Source of the DNA: Clostridiales bacterium
GTDB lineage: Bacteria; Bacillota; Clostridia; Saccharofermentanales; Saccharofermentanaceae
DNA length: 48,458 bases
NCBI GenBank assembly: GCA_017428545.1
Contig: JAFRQR010000006.1
Span: 1 to 48,458 of the forward strand
Direction: 5' to 3'
The notes below the pieces were generated by a model. The model did no database searches and was not told the origin of the DNA. It saw only the letters and a list, made by a program, of their open reading frames with translations. Numbering within the stretch: position 1 is the stretch's first letter; each line of letters starts with the position of its first letter. Shown piece by piece: positions 42,416-48,458 of the stretch. The translations under genes were made by a program, and so were the position numbers.

Positions 42416-42871
42416 ATGGCAAAAGCACTGACCACAAGAGAAATCATGGATATTCTTCCGCATCGTTCCCCGTTCCTTCTGGTGGACGCGATCGAAGACT
42501 ATAAAGAAGGTGAGTACGCGATCGGAAGAAAGTGCATCACCTACGATGAGCCGTATTTCCAGGGACATTTCCCGGAGATGCCGATCATGCCGGGTGTCCT
42601 TCAGGTCGAAGCTCTTGCCCAGACCGGTGCCGTTGCGATCCTCTGTAAAGAAGAGTTTAAAGGCCGCATCGCCGTATTTGCCGGAATTGACAAGTGCAAG
42701 TTCAAGCGTCCGGTCGTCCCGGGTGACGTACTGACCTTAAAGACCGAGATCACAGCTCTGAGAGGTCCGGTCGGTATGGGTCACGGGGTCGCTTCGGTAG
42801 GTGACGAAGTCGCCTGCGACTGCATCATCAAGTTTGCGATCCTTCCTTCAAAAGATAATGAAAAAGAGTGA
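42416..42871 (+). CDS. fabZ: 3-hydroxyacyl-ACP dehydratase
   Basis: FabZ dehydrates 3-hydroxyacyl-ACP. The 151-residue hot-dog protein has LPHRSPFLLVD, the catalytic H51 in GHFPEMPIMPG and E65 in VEALAQTG. A GTGAGGT site precedes it. Acetyl-CoA carboxylase genes that often follow are not present; the operon ends here. Confidence 0.97.
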   Translation: MAKALTTREIMDILPHRSPFLLVDAIEDYKEGEYAIGRKCITYDEPYFQGHFPEMPIMPGVLQVEALAQTGAVAILCKEEFKGRIAVFAGIDKCKFKRPVVPGDVLTLKTEITALRGPVGMGHGVASVGDEVACDCIIKFAILPSKDNEKE

Positions 42872-43015
42872 TGCGAAATAGCATTAAATTGACCGAGAGC
42901 AAGTTTTTTCTTTCCGTCAATTCAAAAACAAATAATCAAATAATTCTTAATTGTATATTATATATATTATAGGTATTATATAGAGCAGGCGAAATCGAAA
43001 ACGGTTTCGCCTGAT
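42872..43015 (+). terminator. fab operon terminator in an AT-rich gap
   Basis: The stem CAGGCGAAATCG (42986-42997) pairs with CGGTTTCGCCTG (43002-43013) around AAAA, then ATTTGCACTTTTT. The 110 nt before it are AT-rich (TATATATTAT runs) and hold no gene. Confidence 0.65.
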
Positions 43016-43055
43016 TTGCACTTTTTGAGGATTCTGCTATCATATCGATAGCAGA
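43016..43055 (+). promoter_or_regulatory. promoter with overlapping inverted-repeat operator
   Basis: TTGCAC (43016-43021) and TATCAT (43038-43043) at 16-nt spacing. A 9-bp perfect repeat TCTGCTATC (43033-43041) / GATAGCAGA (43047-43055) covers the -10, so a repressor site is plausible. Confidence 0.45.
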
Positions 43056-43074
43056 AAAAGAGAGGACATAGGTC

Positions 43075-43734
43075 ATGCCGGATCCGAGTGTGGAAAAGCC
43101 GAAACTGAATATGAAAGAGATGGGATTTAAAAAATCCGTCATCCACCTGTGGACATATTACAAGTGGTACGCGATCATCCCGCTGATCATCATCGTCGTT
43201 ATCGTATCGATGATCCACTCTTATATTTCCGAGACCAAGAAGGACTATCTCAACATTGCTTTTGTCAATGCGCACCAGGAAGCAGATGATATCTTTAAAG
43301 ATTATGAAGCTTCCGTCGGCAAGAAGATCCGGGTCGACTCCACATTCTTTGCTCCGAAGAACGATGACTCCGTATATGTCGAACCGGAAATGGCCGCCAG
43401 CGTCCAGAACCTGGCCTCGCTTCTCCGCGACGGGACTACGGATGTGATCTTCACAAATGCCCGTTCGATCAAAGAGTACGGAACTTCCGCCGTGGGAGAT
43501 CTCAGAAAGACTCTTTCCGATGCGCAGCTAAAAGAACTTAATGATAAAGACATGATCCTTTTCCTTACAGATGAGAATGGAAACGAAGTTCCTTCCGCGA
43601 TCCTGGTCACGGGACTTCCGATGTTCGAGCCGGCATATGCCGAATCAGATGAAAAGCATTACTTAATGATCAACCCGTTCTCCGAAAAAAAAGAAGAGAC
43701 CCGCTTACTTGTCGAGTACATCTTCTTTTCATGA
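43075..43734 (+). CDS. membrane-anchored hypothetical protein
   Basis: The 219-residue protein has a short cytosolic start, one membrane helix (residues ~33-50, AIIPLIIIVVIVSMIHSYI) and an extracellular alpha/beta domain. LNIAFVNAHQEADDIF and TDVIFTNARSIKEYG give it the look of half a periplasmic-binding fold. I do not recognise a named family. AGAGGAC precedes ATG 43075. It converges with the YesL gene at a shared terminator and may belong with the transport genes. Confidence 0.7.
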   Translation: MPDPSVEKPKLNMKEMGFKKSVIHLWTYYKWYAIIPLIIIVVIVSMIHSYISETKKDYLNIAFVNAHQEADDIFKDYEASVGKKIRVDSTFFAPKNDDSVYVEPEMAASVQNLASLLRDGTTDVIFTNARSIKEYGTSAVGDLRKTLSDAQLKELNDKDMILFLTDENGNEVPSAILVTGLPMFEPAYAESDEKHYLMINPFSEKKEETRLLVEYIFFS

Positions 43735-43746
43735 GATACAAATGAA

Positions 43747-43785
43747 AAAGCGCTGACTTAATCGTCAGCGCTTTCTTTTTCTTCG
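43747..43785. terminator. bidirectional terminator
   Basis: The stem AAAGCGCTGAC (43747-43757) pairs with GTCAGCGCTTT (43764-43774), loop TTAATC, then CTTTTTCTTC. It overlaps the end of the YesL gene, whose stop lies in the stem. Confidence 0.8.
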
Positions 43786-44642
43786 GTATCGGTTTCTATA
43801 TCTTCATCATCCTCAGGGTCCGGCTGATCATCTTCATCGGAAATGTCCTCTTCAGATCCGTCATCATCGTCATCGGATTCATCAGTATCATCGTCCTCGG
43901 ATGCATCCTCACCATCTTCGGAATCCTCTTCATCGCCGTCCGATTCATGATCGGGATCCTCGTCTTCCTCTTCCCAGGACTCCTCGTATTCAGATCCGTC
44001 TTTTCTGTAGCGGATCTTTTTCAGCCCGAAAGCCTTATGAAGGAAGATGGAACAAAGGTAGGCACGAAGCGCGAAGTTAAAGAAGAGTTCAAAGCCGATC
44101 AGCATGTACTGCCAGTCCGGAATGTTGGCAAAGAGGAAAGCAGAGAAGAGCCAGATGACGACCAGCATGATCGTAGTCGGGAAGTTCTTGATGCTCAGAA
44201 GCAGACAGTTGATCATCGTTTTCTTCAGACTGTTTTCAAAAGAAGCCAGAAGAGCAAAACCGTAAAGGAAGATCTGAATCACGATCAAAAGCATGAGCCA
44301 TATTGGATACTGAAGGAAAGAGATGTCTCCTGAAAGAAGATCCTCATGAAAGTAGATAATGTTCAGTTCATAAATAAAGAAGGCGCTCGTCGAAAGTACG
44401 ATCAGCCACATGCCGAGCCCTTTCCAGAAACTGGACTTGAATTCTTTAAAGTAAGTCTTGAAAACTTCCGTATCCTCTCCGCTTACGATACAAAGACATA
44501 CTTTATAAAGCCCGCAGAGAGAAGGACCGATCGTGATGACGGGAATACTCGTAAATATAAATAAGAGATTGACAAACATCAGATTAAAGAAGTTCGTCAG
44601 AAGACGCATAAAAGGATTATCTGAATTAAAAGCACCGTTCAT
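43758..44642 (-). CDS. YesL/DUF624 membrane protein with acidic tail
   Basis: The 294-residue protein has about six hydrophobic helices (LLTNFFNLMFVNLLFIFTSI, WLMLLIVIQIFLYGFALLAS) as in DUF624/YesL, whose genes sit beside carbohydrate ABC transporters and whose function is unknown. From residue ~215 a tail of ~75 residues is mostly Asp, Glu and Ser (DDDTDESDDDDDGSEEDI); the family usually stops near 210. GAGG lies 7 nt before ATG 44642; ATG 44648 is too close to that site. It diverges from the sugar importer. Confidence 0.85.
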   Translation of the reverse strand: MNGAFNSDNPFMRLLTNFFNLMFVNLLFIFTSIPVITIGPSLCGLYKVCLCIVSGEDTEVFKTYFKEFKSSFWKGLGMWLIVLSTSAFFIYELNIIYFHEDLLSGDISFLQYPIWLMLLIVIQIFLYGFALLASFENSLKKTMINCLLLSIKNFPTTIMLVVIWLFSAFLFANIPDWQYMLIGFELFFNFALRAYLCSIFLHKAFGLKKIRYRKDGSEYEESWEEEDEDPDHESDGDEEDSEDGEDASEDDDTDESDDDDDGSEEDISDEDDQPDPEDDEDIETDTEEKESADD

Positions 44643-44681
44643 GTACATACCTCAAAAAGGAAGTGGTTATTTTTCGAAAAG

Positions 44682-44710
44682 ATTATATCAAAGTCCACAA
44701 ATAAAGTTAA
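44682..44710 (-). promoter_or_regulatory. promoter of the YesL gene
   Basis: On the reverse strand TTAACT (44710-44705) and TATAAT (44687-44682) with 17-nt spacing, ~40 nt before the start. Confidence 0.65.
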
Positions 44711-44711
44711 A

Positions 44712-44729
44712 GCGCGAAACGTTTCGCGC
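44712..44729. promoter_or_regulatory. LacI-type operator palindrome
   Basis: GCGCGAAACGTTTCGCGC is an 18-bp perfect palindrome with the central CG of LacI/GalR operators. It abuts the YesL -35 and lies 146 nt upstream of the importer, so one repressor could control both. No regulator gene is in the window. Confidence 0.75.
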
Positions 44730-44875
44730 GAGAAATAGCAACAAATGTCGCTAAAGTGGCAGTCAAGTGGCAACTTTTGTAAAGAAAGAAGTTGGGGCAA
44801 TGGTTATTATGTACATGTAGTTACAAGAGACTGGCGACTTGTTCGTCAAAAATCTACAAATATCAGGAGGACGAT
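44730..44875 (+). other. importer upstream region
   Basis: A duplicated AAGTGGCA (44754-44761 and 44765-44772) and an AGGAGG site (44865-44870) are visible. I find no good -35/-10 pair, so the promoter is unassigned. Confidence 0.3.
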
Positions 44876-46315
44876 ATGAAAAAAATTATTGCAAGTGTTC
44901 TTTGCTTCACAATGTGTGCTGCAATGTTCGCTGGCTGTAACAATGGTAGCAGCGATGAGAAGTCTACCGATGGTACAGGCGCAGCTGAGACAGAGACAGC
45001 CGCTGAAGGCGACACAACAGTTTCTCAGACAGAGACAGTAGAGGTCGGTTCTGGTGAAATCACACTCAACGTTTACGCAATGAGTGCTGAGGTTCCTGGC
45101 ATGATCACTGAGTACTTCAAGAGAAACCCGGATGTAGCTTCCAAGTACAAGGTAGAAGCTATGGTAAGCTCTAACGACAACCAGGCTTACGAGACAAAGC
45201 TCAACGCTGCTCTCGCTGCTGGTGGTTCTGATGCTCCGGACCTTTATGTTGCTGAGGCTGACTATCTGCTGCCTTACACAGTAGGTGAGCTCTCCACTTT
45301 TGCTGCTCCGTACGCTGATTTCATCGACGACGTTGATGGCAAGATCGCTACAGCTGAAGTTGCTAAGTACGTTCAGGAACTCGGCACAAACGCTGACGGT
45401 AAGCTGGTAGCTCTTAACTATCAGTGCACCGGTGGTGCTATGATCTACAGAACTGACCTCGCTGAGGAAGTTCTCGGCGCTAAGACACCGGAAGAAGTTG
45501 AGGCTGCTATCGGTGCTGGTACAAACAGCTGGGATAAGTTCTGGGAAGTTGCTGACAAGATGAAGGAAAAGGGCTATGCCATCGTTTCCGGTGCTGACGA
45601 CGTTTGGAACGTTATCGAGAAAGCATCCGCTCAGCCGTGGGTTGTTGACAACAAGCTGACAATCGACGACAACAGAATGTCTTACCTTGACATCTCCAAG
45701 AAGCTCTATGAGGGTAACTATACCAACAAGACAGATTCTTGGTCTGAGGCTTGGTACGCTGACATGAAGGGTGCCGGTGAAAAGCAGGTATTCTGCTTCT
45801 TCGGACCTTGCTGGCTGATCAACTACGTAATGGCTAACCACGTTGTAGACGAAGCTACTCTTAAGGGTAAGTACAATGTCTGCACTCCGCCGGTAGGTTT
45901 CTGGTGGGGCGGTTCCTGGCTCCTTGCTAACAAGGATGCTATCGCAGATCCGGACAAGAAGGAAATCATCTCCAAGATCGTTGAGTGGATCACAATGGAT
46001 GCTACAGAGGATGGTCTCCAGTATGCTTGGGCTAACGGTACAATGAACGAAGCTGGCACAAAAGATACAGTTTCTTGCATGGCTGTTCTGAACAAGGCTG
46101 ATGGTTCCATGGATATCCTCGGCGGTCAGGATCCTTTCAAGATTTTCATCAACGCTACATCTTATGCTAATGGTAACTGCAAGTGCCTGTATGACTCCAC
46201 AATCAACAGCGCTTTCAAGGATCAGGCTAAGGCTTATGCTGCTGGCGAAAAGGACAAGGACGCTGCAGTTGCAGAATTCAAGGACAAAGTTGCTGAGATG
46301 GGTATCGAAGTATAA
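44876..46315 (+). CDS. extracellular solute-binding lipoprotein, carbohydrate ABC importer
   Basis: The 479-residue protein has a lipoprotein signal with MFAGC (C21), an acidic linker, and a family 1 (MalE-like) bilobal fold. GEITLNVYAMSAEVPGMITEYF, DLYVAEADYLLPYT, TNSWDKFWEVADKMKEKGYA and SWLLANKDAI are the visible landmarks. It should bind a sugar or oligosaccharide outside the cell and deliver it to the two permeases downstream. A terminator-like hairpin after it suggests higher expression than the permeases. The sugar cannot be told. Confidence 0.93.
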   Translation: MKKIIASVLCFTMCAAMFAGCNNGSSDEKSTDGTGAAETETAAEGDTTVSQTETVEVGSGEITLNVYAMSAEVPGMITEYFKRNPDVASKYKVEAMVSSNDNQAYETKLNAALAAGGSDAPDLYVAEADYLLPYTVGELSTFAAPYADFIDDVDGKIATAEVAKYVQELGTNADGKLVALNYQCTGGAMIYRTDLAEEVLGAKTPEEVEAAIGAGTNSWDKFWEVADKMKEKGYAIVSGADDVWNVIEKASAQPWVVDNKLTIDDNRMSYLDISKKLYEGNYTNKTDSWSEAWYADMKGAGEKQVFCFFGPCWLINYVMANHVVDEATLKGKYNVCTPPVGFWWGGSWLLANKDAIADPDKKEIISKIVEWITMDATEDGLQYAWANGTMNEAGTKDTVSCMAVLNKADGSMDILGGQDPFKIFINATSYANGNCKCLYDSTINSAFKDQAKAYAAGEKDKDAAVAEFKDKVAEMGIEV

Positions 46316-46354
46316 TCTTTGTACTACTTGAACTTGACAAAGTAACCTAGGATT

Positions 46355-46388
46355 CGGGGCGGACGAATAGTATTTCGCCGCCCCGTTT
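46355..46388 (+). terminator. intercistronic attenuator hairpin
   Basis: CGGGGCGG-A-CGAA / TTCG-CCGCCCCG (46355-46367 with 46374-46385) followed by TTTCTC: partial termination or 3'-end protection to favour the binding protein over the permeases. Confidence 0.75.
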
Positions 46389-46423
46389 CTCTACTTTAAG
46401 TTGAATGAACGGTGGTGTTTTGA

Positions 46424-47395
46424 TTGAATAAAAGAAAGCTCGTAAGCTATTCTAAATACGGGTACATTTTTGCCATCCCATTCATTGTTGCATTTGCGAT
46501 CTTTACGTTGTATCCCATCATCTTCACCCTCATCATCGGTTTCACTAACCACGAGGGTATCGTTCCTCCGAAGCTCAAGCTTCTGAAGGATCCATTTGAA
46601 AACTTCAAGTACCTCTTCAAAAAAAGAGGTTCTGGTAAGATGAGTTACTTCCTTCTTTCCTTGATCACAACGGCAAGACTATGGGTTATCAATTTTATCC
46701 CGCAGTTGACCTTGGGCCTTCTTCTTTCTGCTTGGTTCACAGATAACCGAGTAAAAGTAAAGGGTCAGGGCTTCTTCAAGGTAGTTTTCTACCTTCCTAA
46801 CATTATTACTGCAGCAACTGTTGCGATCATGTTCCGCGCTCTGTTCGGCTTCCCGGTTGGACCTATCAACGATCTTCTCAAGTCTCTGCACTTGATCAAG
46901 AACCCGATCGAGTTCCTGAACAAAAAGGCAACGACACGCGCTATCGTTGAATTCGTTCAATGCTGGCAGTGGTACGGCTCTACGATGATCACATTGATTG
47001 CGGCCGTTATCGGTATCAATCCTGAGATCTTCGAAGCTGCTGAAATTGATGGCGCGAACCGTATTCAGAAATTCTTCCGAATCACTCTCCCGAGTGTTCG
47101 TCCGATTATGCTGTTTACACTTGTTACCTCTATGATCGGTGGTTTGAGTATGTTCGATATTCCTTACCTCCTGGCTTCAGGTGGTCCGGATAACGCGACA
47201 CAGACCATTGCGCTGTTCATCTATAACAACGCATTCACACAGCCGTACAAGTACAATCGTGCGGCGGCAGCAAGTATCTGTCTCTTCATCATCATCGTTA
47301 TCCTCTCTGTAGGTCTGTTCTACATCATGAGAGATAAGGATGCAGCTAAGATGGAGAAACTCAGAAAACAGGCTTTAAAGAAAGGACGGGTGTAA
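46424..47395 (+). CDS. carbohydrate ABC transporter permease (MalF-like)
   Basis: The 323-residue permease has six membrane helices and the ATPase-contacting EAA motif EAAEIDGANRIQKFFRITLP. The start is TTG 46424 with GGTGGT in front. Start-side helix YGYIFAIPFIVAFAIFTLYP is typical of MalF/UgpA-type proteins. It pairs with the next permease, 3 nt apart. No ATPase gene is in the window; such importers often use a shared MsmK/UgpC. Confidence 0.93.
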   Translation: MNKRKLVSYSKYGYIFAIPFIVAFAIFTLYPIIFTLIIGFTNHEGIVPPKLKLLKDPFENFKYLFKKRGSGKMSYFLLSLITTARLWVINFIPQLTLGLLLSAWFTDNRVKVKGQGFFKVVFYLPNIITAATVAIMFRALFGFPVGPINDLLKSLHLIKNPIEFLNKKATTRAIVEFVQCWQWYGSTMITLIAAVIGINPEIFEAAEIDGANRIQKFFRITLPSVRPIMLFTLVTSMIGGLSMFDIPYLLASGGPDNATQTIALFIYNNAFTQPYKYNRAAAASICLFIIIVILSVGLFYIMRDKDAAKMEKLRKQALKKGRV

Positions 47396-47398
47396 GAT

Positions 47399-48268
47399 AT
47401 GGCAAGTAATCAAGTTGCAATGAGCTCTAAAAAAAGAGACTCTATCATCTTTAAGACGGTCATCTACATTGTCTGCATCATCCTTGCGCTGTTAAGCATT
47501 TGGCCTTTCCTGAACATGTTGATCAACTCGACAAGATCCACTGCGGAGATCACATCGACCTCCATCAGTCTCGTTCCGAGTAAGTATATGGCGGATAATA
47601 TTAAGAAGCTGAATAAGCAGAACATGTTTAAGCCGCTCGTTGGTTTGAAGAACTCGTTCATCATTTCCACGTGCGTTACAGTCCTTTCCGTATACTTCTC
47701 CTGCTTGACTGCTTATGCTATCTTTGCATATCAGTGGAAGTTGAAGAAAGCTTTCTTCGGTCTCGTTGTAGGCGTTATGATGCTCCCTGGTACTGTTACC
47801 ATGATCGGTTTCTACCGTGCATGCTATCAGTTCCACTTGACAAACAACAAGCTGATGCTGATCCTGCCTTCAATTGCAGCTCCGATGACTGTATTCTTTA
47901 TGAAGCAGTATCTCGAAGGTGCTGTTTCCCTGGAAATCGTTGAATCCGCCCGTATCGACGGATCCGGTGAGTTCCACACATTTAACTCTATCGTACTTCC
48001 TATCATGAAGCCGGCTATGGCTACACAGGCTATCTTCGCATTCGTTGGTTCCTGGAATAACTACTTCCTCCCGATGATCCTTTTCAATAAGGCGAAGAAC
48101 TATACAATGCCTATCATGGTCAGCTTGCTCAGAATGGACCAGTACAAGACAGAGTATGGTTGCGTTTACATCGGCTTGTCGATGACAGCGCTTCCGCTCA
48201 TCATTATTTATCTGTTCCTGTCGAAGTACATCGTATCCGGTGTTGCTCTCGGTAGCGTTAAGGGTTGA
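47399..48268 (+). CDS. carbohydrate ABC transporter permease (MalG-like)
   Basis: The 289-residue second permease has six helices and the EAA-type motif ESARIDGSGEFHTFNSIVLP. IWPFLNMLINSTRSTAEI and the GVALGSVKG end are typical of MalG/UgpE. GGACGGGTG precedes ATG 47399, giving near-coupling with the first permease. Confidence 0.93.
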   Translation: MASNQVAMSSKKRDSIIFKTVIYIVCIILALLSIWPFLNMLINSTRSTAEITSTSISLVPSKYMADNIKKLNKQNMFKPLVGLKNSFIISTCVTVLSVYFSCLTAYAIFAYQWKLKKAFFGLVVGVMMLPGTVTMIGFYRACYQFHLTNNKLMLILPSIAAPMTVFFMKQYLEGAVSLEIVESARIDGSGEFHTFNSIVLPIMKPAMATQAIFAFVGSWNNYFLPMILFNKAKNYTMPIMVSLLRMDQYKTEYGCVYIGLSMTALPLIIIYLFLSKYIVSGVALGSVKG

Positions 48269-48327
48269 TCCCCTTCCAACAGATCGATTACTGAAAAAAC
48301 AGAAAAAAGGGCTTCCGTTTTGATATG

Positions 48328-48365
48328 TACCCTCCTTACTGGACAACAGTAAGGAGGGTATTTTT
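48328..48365 (+). terminator. hairpin with U-tract and sequestered ribosome site
   Basis: The 3' arm contains AAGGAGGG, the ribosome site of the transposase at 5-nt spacing. The hairpin plus TTTTT can both stop read-in transcription and hide the start. Confidence 0.75.
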
Positions 48366-48458
48366 ATGCGTTACAGTAAAGAATTCAAATTAAAGTGTGT
48401 GAAATTATACCGGCAAGGAGAATATCCCAAAACACCAGATAATATCTCTTCTAGCCGC
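48366..48458 (+). CDS. transposase N terminus, IS3-type OrfA-like (cut by window end)
   Basis: The 31 visible residues (MRYSKEFKLKCVKLYRQGEY, then PKTPDNISSSR) form the first helix of a helix-turn-helix transposase subunit, as in IS3-family OrfA. The frame is open to the window edge. The family name is tentative because only the HTH start is visible. Confidence 0.65.
   Translation, partial: MRYSKEFKLKCVKLYRQGEYPKTPDNISSSR

Larger units (their letters stand above)
48326..48458 (+). mobile_element. left end of an insertion sequence (partial)
   Basis: The element seems to start near 48326 (TGTACCC). A 13-bp hairpin TACCCTCCTTACT (48328-48340) / AGTAAGGAGGGTA (48348-48360) is followed by TTTTT and the transposase start. 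The right end lies outside the window. Confidence 0.65.

Overview
The window looks like chromosome from an anaerobic, low-G+C-lineage Gram-positive (Clostridia, order Eubacteriales) with mid-range GC. Pointers are the WalRK-murA-walJ-rlmH cluster, FabK instead of FabI, a Firmicutes-type L10 leader, YesL next to a carbohydrate ABC transporter, lipoproteins with CKKSDK-type lipoboxes, strong AGGAGG ribosome sites and TTG starts. A GH9 cellulase and a sugar importer suggest a plant-fibre user of a gut or rumen (a Saccharofermentans-like organism is a guess, not a demonstration).

Layout. 1-600: 3' end of a 23S rRNA, then 5S rRNA and a terminator. 0.7-6.2 kb: walR, walK, murA, walJ, rlmH, tightly packed. 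6.3-8.3 kb: a membrane-anchored collagen-like repeat protein and a dCMP deaminase. 8.5-9.3 kb: a reverse-strand phosphodiesterase and a DUF1294 membrane protein. 9.4-18.0 kb: a histidine operon hisZGDCB-orf136-purC-hisH-hisF/I-hisE. HisF and HisI are fused, purC is built in, and hisA is absent. The missing isomerase is at 36.3 kb and is of the eukaryotic (yeast HIS6-like) type. 18.3-22.2 kb: rpmG-secE-nusG-rplK-rplA-[L10 leader]-rplJ-rplL. 22.7-22.9 kb: tRNA-Met and tRNA-Glu. 23-27.8 kb: GH9 lipoprotein and an HD-GYP sensor protein. 27.8-31.6 kb: cobalamin riboswitch, btuF, btuC, btuD and a transglutaminase-like gene. 31.7 kb: tRNA-Cys. 31.9-32.8 kb: reverse-strand Dabb protein and flavoprotein. 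33.1-35.1 kb: an AT-rich accessory block (zinc-ribbon/TM2, VanZ-like, exported protein). 35.4-37.1 kb: an alpha-solenoid protein and the eukaryotic-type hisA. 37.2 kb: tRNA-Gly on the reverse strand. 37.4-42.9 kb: fabH-fabK-fabD-fabG-fabF-fabZ. 43.1-48.3 kb: a membrane-anchored protein, YesL with an acidic tail, and a sugar ABC importer behind a LacI-type palindrome. 48.3 kb: the left end of an insertion sequence cut by the window edge.

Systems. Cell-wall control (WalRK, MurA), histidine and purine synthesis, translation and transcription machinery, fatty-acid elongation, cobalamin uptake and polysaccharide use are each nearly complete locally. The least explained items are: eight W/Y-rich modules interleaved with Gly-X-Y collagen segments; a candidate reverse-strand small RNA with anti-Shine-Dalgarno motifs at 35.2 kb; a 75-nt palindromic structured element at 8.4 kb; the 136-residue protein inside the histidine operon; and low-complexity tails on five otherwise core proteins. 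I see no CRISPR array and no prophage.
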